Source: Thermomucor indicae-seudaticae (taxonomy: Eukaryota > Mucoromycota > Mucoromycetes > Mucorales > Lichtheimiaceae). From it: DNA of 64,000 nt. Positions 11,979 through 23,160 of this stretch are shown here, in pieces. Both the position numbers and the translations under genes were made by a program. The DNA is taken from assembly GCA_000787465.1 (NCBI GenBank), contig JSYX01000004.1, positions 107,141-171,140 on the forward strand, given 5' to 3'. Every line of letters begins with the position of its first letter. Positions within the stretch are counted from its first letter, which is position 1. The notes under the pieces were generated by a model that was given only the letters and a program-made list of their open reading frames with translations, did no database searches and was not told where the DNA came from.

Positions 11979-13343
11979 TCAAATGAATTGAAGACAAAGA
12001 GGATTTTCACCTCCATGCCAAAAGGCCATGGCTCGCATGACGCCAATATAATGTGATGCTAATGCAAACAGAACACAGACATGAAATATTTGATGAGATG
12101 CAAACTATCGATGTAAGAGGACAATGAGTATGCTATTTGCATTGTATACCAGGCGAAATAGATTGTTTACCCATAAATCGAATGAACCAGGAGACCATCG
12201 CTCGGGAATTCTGAAACGTAACATCAATGACATGACGCGAGGTGCAAAGACCCATGCTAGCCGCCATACCTGTAACCGTAAATGAGAGCTCCACCAACGT
12301 AAGACAATCCCATGAGAATCAGGTGCCATAAAGAAATCGTATCTACAGCCACATCCATCTAGGAGACTTTAAGTATCTGCTAGATTCACTGTGTTCACCA
12401 TTGCGTTACCCCATAAAGGATGATTCCATGTAGCGTAGGCACCACTCCGAATAAGCCAAGCGCTAGAAAGAGGGATGTCCGCATCCATCGGTAGGCAGGT
12501 GTCCGAAAATGCTTCATTAGCGTTACAGCCATCGTCAAAGCACCGAGAGTCGTGATTGTAACGAGATAGAATGCTAAGGCAAGTCAGACCCCGAAGTCAT
12601 GCGGGCTAACTCGCATCTGATACTACCTTGCAAAGCAGGGTGACAGTGGAAACCGTAATACAGCAAGGGGTAAAAGGAACCTCTAGAAGAAGGGACAGGA
12701 TGCATTAGGTCCAATCAGATTCTGGACTTTCGACCTCGTGGATTCCTTACACAATGAGAGTTGATATGCCTGCATAATCACACCGGTTCCATCGAGCGGC
12801 CACTGACTCCGAGTGGCAAGAGAAGCAATGATAAGTGCTGCTAAAGCCGAGACAAATCATGGCCCCACTTATGAATGCGAAGAAGTAAAAGTAATCCCAA
12901 GACGTCAGAGTATCCGCAAAGGGTCGCTTCCATAGAAAATGAATACCGAGACCGAAGAATGCAAAAAATCCAAGCAGATGTGTCCATATGTTGACTATAG
13001 GGACGCATTAATGAAGATAGCATTACTGGGGAATTATGATGAACCGACCGCTTTCGTTGTGAATGTAGAACAGGCTTTCCAGACAACCTGCATAGCTACC
13101 GGTGGGTCGTCGATATCCAGATAATATAAAGCCGTTATCCTGCATCCAAGCCGGCAGTTCGTTCCAAGTCAGTGTCCTTTTCGTCGTCGTGTGCTCATTC
13201 AGGAGATTGGCCCTGTCGTCCGAATCCGTTTCCAACGATTCTCTCAAAGGCGGCTGCGAATCATAATCTTTCTGCATCGTGGCCATTCGTCTGCGCACTG
13301 CTACCATTCCCTGGCCGTAATAAAAGAGGGAACGGAGCAACAA
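11979..13343 (-). CDS. PAQR / haemolysin-III family membrane protein (Izh-like)
   Basis: PAQR proteins are seven-helix membrane proteins related to adiponectin receptors; fungal members (Izh) affect zinc and sterol homeostasis. Exon 1 (ending near 13030) carries RTLTWNELPAWMQDNGFILS and GYRRPTGSYAGCLESLFYIH, the typical cytoplasmic lead-in. The next exon reads IWTHLLGFFAFFGLGIHFLW and, further on, SGAMICLGFSSTYHCFSCHS, which contains the conserved Ser/His of helix 2. The last exon reads FASHQIFHVCVLFALASHYI, supplying the two HxxxH metal-site histidines, and ends HGGENPLCLQFI with a stop at 11979-11981. An intron of about 60 nt precedes the last exon. The start could be 13343 or a later in-frame Met (13307 or 13286). 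Confidence 0.85.
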
Positions 13344-14132
13344 CTCTACAGTTCTGCTTAAAAAGCGGCGGGATCGAAAATGGCAATAATGCGGGCCCCA
13401 AGTGTTGGTCTTGCTTCACATGAAAATTTTCATTGCTCAATGTTTAACCCAAAAGTTGTGACAAGCACGAGCATGCCCTTCATAGGCCGAAACAGAAGTA
13501 CCTAGTTGTCAAAAGAAACTTGACAGGTACAGGAGGGTCTAATTGTTACAGGCGGCAGCATTGACGTGCTAATCATATTTAGAAAATGCCACATGCAGAG
13601 CTGCTCGGTTGTCAGTGCCGCCAAATCCCATCATATCCGACATACATTCTCATATCTCATACCATCACAGATCGCTTTTAAGGATACGAAGACACCTGAT
13701 ATAGACTTGGTAATAATAAAATAGATATACAAGAAATACCGGCAGGTCGAGCGCTTCCCAGATTTCGGCAACCTATTATCTCATCACTATCTGCTCCTTG
13801 TCATTAAACATTGTCATATTTTTTGCCTATATTTTTTCGACATTTCATAGTTTTGTCGCTGTCTCCAATAGTTACTGCATATCGAGCACTCACATGGATC
13901 ACGATACTGCGTTACAGCATTCAGTAATTGCCATCGAGTGTTACCAATAAAGATACATTGTCGCTTTCCTAAAATTCCCTTTCGTCTCAACACTGAACTT
14001 TGAATTCACCGCAAGATCTACCTTGATGAGTATTGTATGGCAATTACTCTTGGCCACGTCAGCTTTCCATTTCTGGATTTGAATTGACCACATTCGCTTA
14101 TTCATTACCGTTCTTCTTTATTCTCCAAACAA
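13344..14132. other. Divergent promoter region of PAQR and Dsk2 genes
   Basis: The two genes point away from each other, so both promoters must lie here. The sequence is AT-rich near 13,780-13,990. I see no coding or RNA feature. Confidence 0.5.
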
Positions 14133-15182
14133 ATGTCTACAATAAACGTGAACATCAAGTCATCAAGCGACAAAAAGTTTGTCATCACGATCGAGACCTC
14201 GAAAACAGTTCTTGATTTGAAGAATGCGATTGCCGAAAAAACCGACGTTCCCGCCGACCGACAACGCTTAATCTATTCGGGTCGCGTTCTCAAAGATCAT
14301 GACACACTTGCTGATTGCAAGATTGCCGACGGCAATACCGTACATATGGTGAAAGGCTCTGCGCCTGGTGCAACTCGGGGTAAGCGTGCTGATAAACACG
14401 AACAAGAAGTAGCGCCATATCGACTCGACTTCTCCCTAGGTTCTACAGCAACGACATCGCAACAACAACAACAGACTCCTTCTTCTACTACTACTACGTC
14501 AACCACAAACACAACTTCATCGACACAAACGCCGAACCCTTTTGCCGCTTTGGGCGGTGGCGCGAATCAGAATCCGTTTGGATTGTTTGGTACAGGATTC
14601 GGTGCTGGCGCCATGGGCAACAGTTTTGGTGCTCCCGACCCAACCTTGATGAACCAAATGCTGCAGAATCCAATGTTTGCCCAGTACATGTCGTCCATTC
14701 TCCAAAATCCAGCTGTGCTTGACTCTATAATTAACAGTAACCCTCACTTATCGTCCATGGGCCCCGAAATTCGCAACATGATGCAGTCGCCGGAATTCAG
14801 ACAAATGCTTTCCAATCCAGAAATGATTCGGCAAATGGCGGCCATGGCTTCCTTTATGCAAAACATGAGTGCACCTCAACAGCAACAGCAGCAGCAGCAA
14901 ACGGATCAGTCACAACAACAGGCACCAGCTAACCCTTTTGCGGCGTTCGGCAGTGTACCACCCATTGACCCACAACTCCAGCAACAGATGGCTGCACTTT
15001 TTGGTGTGCCAGGTGCAGGTGCGCCGGTGGATAACCGACCTCCTGAAGAACGGTTCGAGGTGCAGCTGAGGCAACTGAACGAGATGGGATTCTGGGACGC
15101 AGCCAAAAATATCCGGGTATTGCAAGCAACTGGTGGCGATATCAATGCTGCAATTGAGATGCTTTTCAATGGAAGCTCATAG
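14133..15182 (+). CDS. DSK2: Ubiquilin-family shuttle protein Dsk2
   Basis: This shuttle factor carries ubiquitylated substrates to the proteasome. It is a single exon of 349 residues. An N-terminal ubiquitin-like domain occupies about residues 1-75, starting MSTINVNIKSSSDKKFVITI and containing RQRLIYSGRVLKD. A Ser/Thr/Gln-rich linker follows. STI1-type repeats lie at about residues 165-250 with repeated NPM/NPE motifs (MLQNPMFAQYM, SNPEMIRQMA). A polyglutamine tract is near residue 250. A C-terminal UBA domain follows (EERFEVQLRQLNEMGFWDAA). The domain order and length match Dsk2/ubiquilin. It ends 112 bp from the convergent FERRY3-like gene. Confidence 0.95.
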   Translation: MSTINVNIKSSSDKKFVITIETSKTVLDLKNAIAEKTDVPADRQRLIYSGRVLKDHDTLADCKIADGNTVHMVKGSAPGATRGKRADKHEQEVAPYRLDFSLGSTATTSQQQQQTPSSTTTTSTTNTTSSTQTPNPFAALGGGANQNPFGLFGTGFGAGAMGNSFGAPDPTLMNQMLQNPMFAQYMSSILQNPAVLDSIINSNPHLSSMGPEIRNMMQSPEFRQMLSNPEMIRQMAAMASFMQNMSAPQQQQQQQQTDQSQQQAPANPFAAFGSVPPIDPQLQQQMAALFGVPGAGAPVDNRPPEERFEVQLRQLNEMGFWDAAKNIRVLQATGGDINAAIEMLFNGSS

Positions 15183-15293
15183 AGTCTTGAGGTTACATCT
15201 TTCCTTTTGTCTTTTCTCTTATCCCTTTCTTTGGCGTAATATACATTCTTAATTTTTACATTGATAAGAGAAGGAATAACCTGTACCGCTTTT

Positions 15294-17993
15294 TTAGCTC
15301 GTTCGGAATAGATTGACAAGAGAGGAGCGAAATTGTTGAAACGCAAATTCAACGTCCTGATTTTGATCAGGAGCTTGTCCGTATACGTTGCTGCTACTTG
15401 GTAACAGAAATTCTAGGTTGCGCAAACCTCCTCCGTAAACGGTTTCGGCGCGATCGGCACTTTCACCTTGTACGCGTTTGCCGCTACGTGAGTTTTCAGT
15501 AAGGAATCCTTTGACACATTTCATGACCACTTCGCCGCGTTTTTGGAGCCAGGCGAAGTGTTGCTGAGGTTGATCCAAGTAAGCTGCAGAGAAATGATGT
15601 TCTGGTTGTTCAAGGTATCGGTCAGGCAAAAGCAAGAGAGGTATCGATAACGAAGAGATATCGAATCGGGTGGCGAGTCGCAGAATGTTCCGAAGACCGT
15701 TCACCAAAGAATGGCGGCTGGATAGTTCGGTGGTAGTAATGCCTTTGGACGGTGTTAGCAGGACTGCTGCGGCGACAAAGACTAGGATGCTTACCATCAC
15801 TATCAATGATGAGATGGAAGACGACTTGAGTGAGCGGGAGGTTGGAGTGGCGCGTGACAAAGAAATTGCCCTCTTGTAAGCCATCTGGCCGTGAGGCAAA
15901 GTCGCTTTCAATGACAGTCAGCTGCGATTCAATATCAGGAAAGTGGAACTCGGTCGAATGTCGACAGCGATCAAATAATGCCTTATTGCTGCCTTTTCCA
16001 GTCCGGTATTGCCGCCATCCATAGGCTGACCCTTGGTGGTCTCGGCTACGATTCAGTTCGCTTAGTTCCACAAGGACGATGATGGCGCTTATGTGACTCG
16101 TGTAAAGTTTGGTCGCTGTCTGTGCCTTGTACGCCATTTCACGTGTCGGATCATATGGCATCGGGTTGAATATGTCAGCTGCAGTGTCAGCAACCAAAAG
16201 ACGAAGGTTATGGGTTGACCTTATTTGGGCTGTTCCCAAGGAGATGGTAAAGGATTCAACCGGTTGCGGTGCCGGATGGGTGTGTGACACGCCTGCTGCA
16301 TTTGAGGTTGAACCAAGCCTTGGATCGCTACAAGGTTAACATGAGTATTGCTGAAAGCGGCATCCCTTGTGCTCTCCAGTTTTACCCTTCGTGTTCGATG
16401 CCCAGATTTTCCATTGCTCGGCCAAGCCAGCCGCCTAGCTTACGCACGGAGCTCAAGTTGGTGTTTTCCATGACCTGTTTTTGTTGCTGAAGGAAGGAAA
16501 GCGGGCTCCAGCTCTTACTGTTACTGGGAGGTTTACTGATAGGAACGGGAGGGGAAATGTATGCAGATAGGCGTTGCAAGGAGTGGCGTCGACTGGACGG
16601 TGTGGAGGAGGCGTCGTTCCATGAATTGTTACGCGAATGAGCAGGAGACGTCAGCTGGCCAAGCGATGAAGATCGCTTGAACTGAGTGCTGCTTCGTTGT
16701 TGCATAGCTGCGTTTACTTTGGATGGGTCTTCCAGCAGCATCATGACGGCTTGCTCCATACTATGATTTGTTAGTGCAAGCGCGGTCTCTGCCTGTTCCC
16801 GAGCAAATCCCATCTCCTGTATATCACTGACCATTTTCTGAAAGGCTGCCTTCGATGGACAACAACTTAGAACTTTAGGATTGTTGGATGCGTTTACTGA
16901 GGTACCTTTTCTTTCGCGTCGGAGGAGGAGGAGGATAGCTGGGAGAACATGCTTGCTGATGAGCTTTGGCGTCTCCGGTTACTGGAGCTTTGATCATCCG
17001 TCGCATTACTGCTCGTGGAGCCGCTTCTTTTCTTCGTTTTATCAAGCGACTGCTGGATACGGTCCGCAGCTGCTTTGACGATTTCTTTGCCATCCAGTTT
17101 CTTTTCTGCTTCATTGAGCGTTTCTTCTGTGTTATTGTCGGGGAGGAGGCCGAGTCGCTGTTGATATTCGCGATATAGTTCGATGACAAATGCTCTGTAC
17201 TCGCGTCGCTGGGTCTCCTGTGTCTGCAGGATCTCTGATTCCCAAGTTGCCTGAAACACTTCTCTTTCTTCCACCTGACGACTGAACAAATGTGTCATGT
17301 TGACTTGGGGGGAGCCAGGAGAAAATTCAGTCTCCCGGCTTTGCCTTGAGCAGACCGGAATTATTTTCCCTGATAGCGGTAATAAGGAGGTAAGCCGATT
17401 TACCTTTCCTGCAGATCGGCGAGTTCCTTTTCGTACGCCATGTAGCGTTCTTGTATGACGGATGCATAATCCTGTTCGAGGCTGAGGAGGGTATTGAACA
17501 TGGCCTCTATTTGGCAGTGAACGAGGGTATGATAGGCACGTGGAAAGACATCCTTTTGCGTACGCAGGGTTGGAACTCATGCGGACTGTTTAGCTTCCTG
17601 CCAAGATCCTACCTCTTCAGGCTTATTATGGTACTGCAGGGTATTGGCTTGATAGCGCGTCAGAAAGTCATTGCGTCGCTGCTGGCGGTCCTTTGCTGTC
17701 TTTAAAGACTGGCGCATGGTATGCTTTGAGTGCTCTCTGAATGCAGTCCTGAAGCATGACTGAATGGGGACAGCAAGGTATGACGGTAGGCCATTGGTGT
17801 GAATGACATGAGAAACCAAGTCGCCGAGATGCTGTCCTTGGTGGACAGCAACTTGTACGGGGGTCCCGTGTGGCAGTCGTATGACCGCCCTGAACAGCTT
17901 ACGAGCTTCGACGGGCTGCATTGGGGAGAAAAAAGAACCTTGTTGATTGGCTGGACCTGGAAAGCTTTTTTTGGCGGGAACTGGGTCCTTCAT
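15294..17993 (-). CDS. FERRY complex subunit 3 (C12orf4) homologue with UBA-like segment
   Basis: In animals FERRY3 belongs to a Rab5 effector complex that links mRNAs to early endosomes. The N-terminus at 17993 includes FRAVIRLPHGTPVQVAVHQG. The next exons give IEAMFNTLLSLEQDYASVIQ and, at 16894-17300, ESEILQTQETQRREYRAFVI. The C-terminal half contains ESFTISLGTAQIRSTHNLRL, TEFHFPDIESQLTVIESD, GNFFVTRHSNLPLTQVVFHL, GLRNILRLATRFDISSLSIP and VVMKCVKGFL, the family hallmark blocks, ending at 15294. Between the halves, at 16382-16834, is VSDIQEMGFAREQAETALAL followed by HSMEQAVMMLLED, a UBA-like three-helix motif, then a Ser-rich linker. I do not recall a UBA segment in the human protein. About five introns are inferred; the last falls after IIDSDG near 15,780. 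Confidence 0.85.
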
Positions 17994-18833
17994 TCTGTTT
18001 CAGGAATGTTTGAAATTGGCGAAACCATTCCTCAAAATTTTACCTGTTTTCTTCTTAAAAGGCGAGAATTTTAAGGGGAAAGTTAGGCGAGTTCAAGAAG
18101 CATTTCTTTGTGTTTCATTGCGTAAATTAGAAGTTGCCCAATGCATTGGCGGATGATCACCGGAATTCAAGCATCACAAGGGTGCGTATGTGATGGGGGA
18201 ATGCACAAGCAGTCATGTTAGAACAAGCAATATCTGCACGCCAAGGGTCTTGCATTCGGAGTGAAAATCATCCACAGGTGATTATCGCGCCCAGAGGAGG
18301 GGTAAAGATGCTCCCCTCTCATGATCCAATAACGATGATTACATTTCCAAAGAAAATGTGACTTGGAAAGGTCCAGGTGACGAAAGCAAGCCATTTATGT
18401 GCCTTGATAACGCATAGCCGAACTGCATATATTGCTATAAGAACGTTCCCCGATCAAAGGGGACACAGCCTTTGACGCCAAAAGAAAAGACCCATCAGGA
18501 ACTAAGCAAGTCACGCAGATTGTTGTTGTCAATGATACGATCTATAAATGGCATGGATTAGGAATGGGTGGGTTTCAGAAAGGGGATCAGAGATTGGGGG
18601 GGGGGGGGGGGAAACAGGGTTTGTTTCTTTTGAGATGGAACGCTGATGAATGTGTGAGTGTAGGGGGAGCGGGACGTTTTAAGCCGAAAAAAAGAAAGAT
18701 CGGAGACTCAGTTGGAAAGGATGGAAAACAATGGCTCGCCCCACCCAAAAAAGTTCCGACCATTTTAGAGATGTCACTACTCCATTTGGCATCGAACTAC
18801 ATAAATATGACTCTGGCCTCTTGTCTTTAAGCC
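17994..18833. other. Spacer between FERRY3-like and cyclin genes, with a G16 run
   Basis: The divergent promoters of both genes should lie here. A run of 16 G residues is at 18596-18611 in a G-rich context. The CT-rich stretch just before 18834 is typical of a fungal 5' UTR. No gene is called; the 88-codon frame through the G run is low-complexity. Confidence 0.5.
18596..18611 (+). repeat. Poly-G tract (16 G)
   Basis: This is an uninterrupted run of 16 G residues, flanked by other G runs (GGGG upstream, GGG downstream). It could form a quadruplex in the upstream region of the cyclin gene, or its length may be inaccurately assembled. Confidence 0.9.
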
Positions 18834-20015
18834 ATGTTATTCCTCTCTTCTCTCTCTCTTCAACCCTCAACTATGTCGCCGTGTCAGCACGGTCTTCTTT
18901 ACCCATCACTTTTATCGTGTACAAGCTCTTCACAACTGTCTGATTTCTGCGCATTTGTCGTTCCTTGTATATGGGCAGGCTCATTTAAGCAGCCGTCACT
19001 TATGAACGCGAAACGATATGCCACCTTCAAGCTGTTCTGTCACAAAGTTCTCAAAGCAACTCAGATATCCTGCGCTTGCGTCCTCCTCGCTCTTTACTAC
19101 ATCCACCGTCTACGATCAGCTTATCCATTTATTCGTGCCTCGATCGGCTCTGAAATACGACTTTTTACAACAGCGCTAATTCTAGCTAATAAATTTTTGG
19201 ACGATAACACATTTACCAACAAGGTAACTCTTTCTTAAAAAAGTCTAACCATTTTATTTCAAACTCACGCTCATTCATTATTATTATCGCCTTAGACGTG
19301 GTCTGATGTATCCAGCATTCCTGTGCGAGAGCTGAACATCATGGAGATGGAATTCCTGTCAGCTCTTAATTACAATATTTACGTTCACCATCAGCAATTT
19401 TTCGCTTGGGTCAACCAGTGTCACCAGTGGTTGCCGTTAGCACAATCTGTAACCGGCCAACGACCGGTCCAGTCAGCAGTGCGCCCGCCTACCACGACCA
19501 CAATAACTCCACCATCGCCGCTAACAGGTTCTACATCGATGCCTGCTATCCTGCCGTCGGCGTCCATGAAACGGCCAGCTGAAGATGTGATCGTGGAATG
19601 CACACCGTCTCCATATCAACCACCTGCACCTAAGCGACGATATCACGTGCCATACACGCCGCCAGATGAAGCAATCTCTTTTCGACCGAGTTTACCGCAA
19701 ACTCCTCTGTACACTCCTCCTGCACAATCCGATCTGCGGCTCTATACTTCCACACCCATAAACTCAGCATTACCACCCTATCCGAACTCTAATCCATGGC
19801 AACTAGCAGCTGCACCCACCTCCTGCCAGCCAAATATGTGCCGTCCTATTCTGAGCTGGTCTTCATCTTCATCAGCCCTCGCATCTTCTCGTCATGCACC
19901 CCCATCAACTACTTCCGCTTATTCGGCCGCTTCCTCCGTCGCCACAGCTGCTGCCGCCGTCGCCGCATCAACTTCTCTTTTAGCATCAAAAGTACGATGT
20001 CTGGAAATAGAATAA
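18834..20015 (+). CDS. PHO80/PCL-type cyclin
   Basis: Cyclins of this class partner Pho85/Cdk5-like kinases in nutrient and morphogenesis control. Exon 1 encodes the first part of the cyclin box: RYATFKLFCHKVLKATQISC, then LLALYYIHRL and TTALILANKFLDDNTFTNK. An intron of about 75 nt (donor GTAACT near 19224, acceptor TTAG near 19295) separates it from exon 2, which continues TWSDVSSIPVRELNIMEMEF and LSALNYNIYVHHQQFFAWVN, the classic end of the PHO80-like box. The remaining 190 residues are Pro/Ser/Thr-rich with many SP/TP sites and an Ala tract, probably disordered and phosphorylated. A start at 18873 is also possible. The destruction or localisation role of the tail is unknown. Confidence 0.88.
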
Positions 20016-21737
20016 TTTAGAAACATTTGTACACATACACATACACAACATATTTTGTACATAGCAATAAATCCCTCTCCCACCCCCTTGTTTGTAATTT
20101 CTTGTACATAACGAATAATACAAATTGTTCATAACACGCGAATGACCGTAGCACACAATAAGGCGGGCAAAACTTTAGATGATCGACAGAAAAAGAACTG
20201 TCCTGTGTAAGGTGATACGATTGACGCTTCCTTTGTCTCACGTGCTGCGCATATAAAATTCCGAATTCAGATGAAGGAGCGACCCACAGACGGAGCAGAG
20301 AGTGGCGGTTCCATCCGCGGCTCCGACTCTTGGTTGGGCATCTGTTGTTTTACGGCAAGTATCTTGTAAATAAGGCTCAGCCTGGGGGGAGGGGGCGTGC
20401 CGCAAAGCGCACAAACGTCATGGTTCAACCCCTGTGCAACCTTTAACCGATCAGGTTTATAATTGAACGCCCGAATTGCAACCCTTACGGTTGGGAGCAG
20501 TTACTCACGTATGAGTGGCGTGTGGTTTTACCTCGTGACAATTCCAAATACTAGGTAGTGACACAGGGAGGACAAGCTCCGATAAAACGGGTACCCAGTT
20601 TGCAGTTTCGTTAGGACAACTCTCCTTCGCAATCGTTTCAAGCCCCCAAGAAGGAAAAGCTTCAAGTTCCTTCCTTTTTTACTGTCACCCGAGCCATCCC
20701 ACTCACATGGTTACATGAAACTTTGTGATCAATCATTTCTCACGCTGGTTTCCAATTTATCGTTTTTCTTTCTCCTCTTGATCGCTTTCTTTCTCTCTTC
20801 TCTCTCCTTTCCCCTCCTGACGTAGGACTTTGCTGCATTTTTAGAATAACAAGAAATCGTTGCTCGGATAATGGCTGTCTTTCTTACTGCATCCGCCTCT
20901 GTGCAGATGCTGATCAAGGGACAAAGACAGACATGCTTCTTTGCCAAGCCACTTTGAGTCTAAGCAACGGGGACCTCTATATGTTCTTAGTTTCATAGAC
21001 TCTCAGAGCTCGAGAGATGGTACCATGGATCACCTTTGCAAAATCTGAGGGTGCGTGTTCCATAGCGCCGGCATTTATTGGAGAGATCCTTTGACTCAGG
21101 TTAAAAGATCAAGAGCTGAGAGTAAATCTGATTCAGAGAGAAAAGGGAGACTTGGCACGTACTTCTTGAGTTTCTATAATCAACGTATGAAAAGGTCTAA
21201 AAATGGATGCAGCCATGAGACGAGAGATTCGACAGGTGCTATTGGCAAATGTTGCCAAGGTTTTAAGACATCGTCTTTCTTTAATGCAATTTTGACGTCG
21301 TCTTTTTTTCACCGTCTTCTTTGATCGGTATATCCTTACGGCGTGAATTTCGTCCAGAGGACAGTGCACCCTGCGTCAGTTCGGACCACATAAGCTAGTT
21401 AAGCCTTATGGATGTTCCATACAAGACGTTAAGCCAACGAGGTCTGCGGCAATAGTGTGAACCGTTCTCCGGGGTGCGGAAAACAAGATACTGCGCTGAA
21501 GAACCGGCAAAGGATAATCATGTATTTCTGGCTTGTGCGACGCGACTCCGGTCAATGGTACGATTCCTGGGATTCGTCTGTCACACACAATCGAAATAAG
21601 AGCAATGGGCTTGTCAAGCACTTTTCGCATTTATATGGGCTGAGGCATCTACCTGACGCCTCTGATTCAATCCGCATTCCTTGTCTCCAACAGTGCTTAT
21701 AAGGTTTTCTTACTGCATTGCATATCCAATCCTTACC
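20016..21737. other. Spacer with a candidate structured RNA locus
   Basis: The left part holds the cyclin 3' UTR. At 20250-20680 there is a TATA box, paired arms, a B-box-like motif and a hairpin followed by T6 (see separate entry). The right part (20,700-21,737) has CT-rich and short random frames and should include the chitin deacetylase promoter. Confidence 0.4.
20252..20680 (+). ncRNA. Candidate Pol III-type non-coding RNA of unknown identity
   Basis: A TATAAAA box at 20252-20258 is followed about 20 nt later by GAAGGAG (20273-20279), whose exact complement CTCCTTC is at 20622-20628 and would close a molecule of about 355 nt. Inside is GGTTCAACCCC (20422-20432), which fits the Pol III B-box consensus. 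A second perfect 7-bp hairpin (GAAGGAA/TTCCTTC, 20650-20673) runs into T6 at 20675-20680, a Pol III-type stop. No long reading frame exists. Size and layout suit RNase P, RNase MRP or SRP RNA, but I could not match their conserved cores, so the identity is open and the call is tentative. Confidence 0.3.
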
Positions 21738-23160
21738 ATGTTGGATAAATTATTTGTCATTGCTTCCCTTGCCCTTTCCACCGCGCAAGCCCAGTCCTCC
21801 TCTGTCTCGGCTGCTCCTTCCACAGCAACAACGACGACTTTCCATTTTAATGACGTTTATCCTGAACCACATGTTGTCCCTTCTCCAAAAGCTGAATGGC
21901 TTGACCTAATCAAAAACGTTAATATCACGAACGCTCCAGTCCTGAAACTCGGGCCCGATGGCAGTAAGTCTCCTTGTTCTATTGAGAAAAGGGCGTGATT
22001 CACTGATATCAAACATGAACAGCTCCTCAGAAACATGCTGATGTTGAAGGCGACCCTTACTGCGTTTGGACATTCACACAATGTCTGCGTCCAGATGACC
22101 TCTACACTTGTCCAGACGGTCAGTGGTCCGTGACCTTCGATGACGGTCCATCCGAATTCAGTCCTCAACTCTATGATCATCTCGACAAGGCAAACAAAAA
22201 GGTCACTTTCTTTATGGTTGGTGGTCAAGTCCTGCGATATCCTGAACTGGTCAAGCGTGCTTATGAAGCAGGACATGAAATTGCCATGCACAGCTGGTAA
22301 GCATCACTCCCTTTTGTCTGAGGAACAAGCCTTTCTTATCACTCTTTGTTGCCAATAAATAGGTCTCACAGCTATATGACCACACTCACCAATGAGCAGC
22401 TCGTGGCCGAGCTCAAATGGAACGAACAGGTCATCAAGGAAGTCATTGGTGTTTCTCCAAAGTATTTCAGACCTGTAAGTCTGAGCGTCATATTGATTCA
22501 CGGACAACCACCTTCTCACTGCATTTAATGCTATATAGCCCTTTGGTAACATTGATGATCGTGTACGTGACATTGCCAGGGCTCTTGGTTTTACTCGTAA
22601 GTTTCATTCCTGGCACTAAAAAACAAAGCACCATTTATTTAAACTTTTCGTGCAACAGCTGTCATCTGGTCTCATGATACCAACGACTGGCAGGTAAGAG
22701 AACAATAAGAAGAAGAAAATCATTGGATTCGACAACTCAACTTCTTTCTCTTTAAACATTCTAGCTCACCAGCGGTTCTGGTCTCCAAAGTGCCTGGTTC
22801 GATGGCAACGTGACCGAGTGGACCAAGACAGCTGCTGGTGGCATGTCCCTGGAACATGACCTGTACAAAGAAACTGTGGAAGCAGCCATCCGCATCTTCC
22901 CTACCTTTGAACAAGCTTGGGATCTCAAGACTGTGGGCCAGTGCAACAATCTCCCCTCATACAAGGAAGGTAACGGTACCTCTTCTTCCCCAGCTTCTGC
23001 CACTGCACAAGCCTCAGGATCAACCGCATTTTCAGCCTCAGCCGCGAGCAGCAGCCAAGTTGCTCAAAACTTGGTCAATCCTGATAACGGTGCTGCAACC
23101 GCGGCCTTGAGCAGTGCCACGCTGTTCCTTGCCGTTCTCGCTGCGTTCTGGACTGCTTAG
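21738..23160 (+). CDS. Chitin deacetylase, GPI-anchored type (CE4)
   Basis: This secreted or wall-bound enzyme converts chitin to chitosan, a major wall polymer in Mucorales. The start MLDKLFVIASLALSTAQAQS is a clear signal peptide. Six exons are inferred, joined at 21963, 22296, 22473, 22597 and 22694 with standard GTAAG-type donors. The NodB domain shows VTFDDGPSEFSPQLYDHLDK (motif 1, catalytic Asp and metal Asp), HEIAMHSWSHSYMTTL (motif 2, HxxxH), the spliced RPPFGN (motif 3) and VIWSHDTNDW (motif 4). The C-terminus is Ser/Ala-rich and ends in a hydrophobic stretch (LFLAVLAAFWTA), suggesting a GPI-anchor signal. All catalytic motifs are intact. Length, about 390 residues, is normal. Confidence 0.95.
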
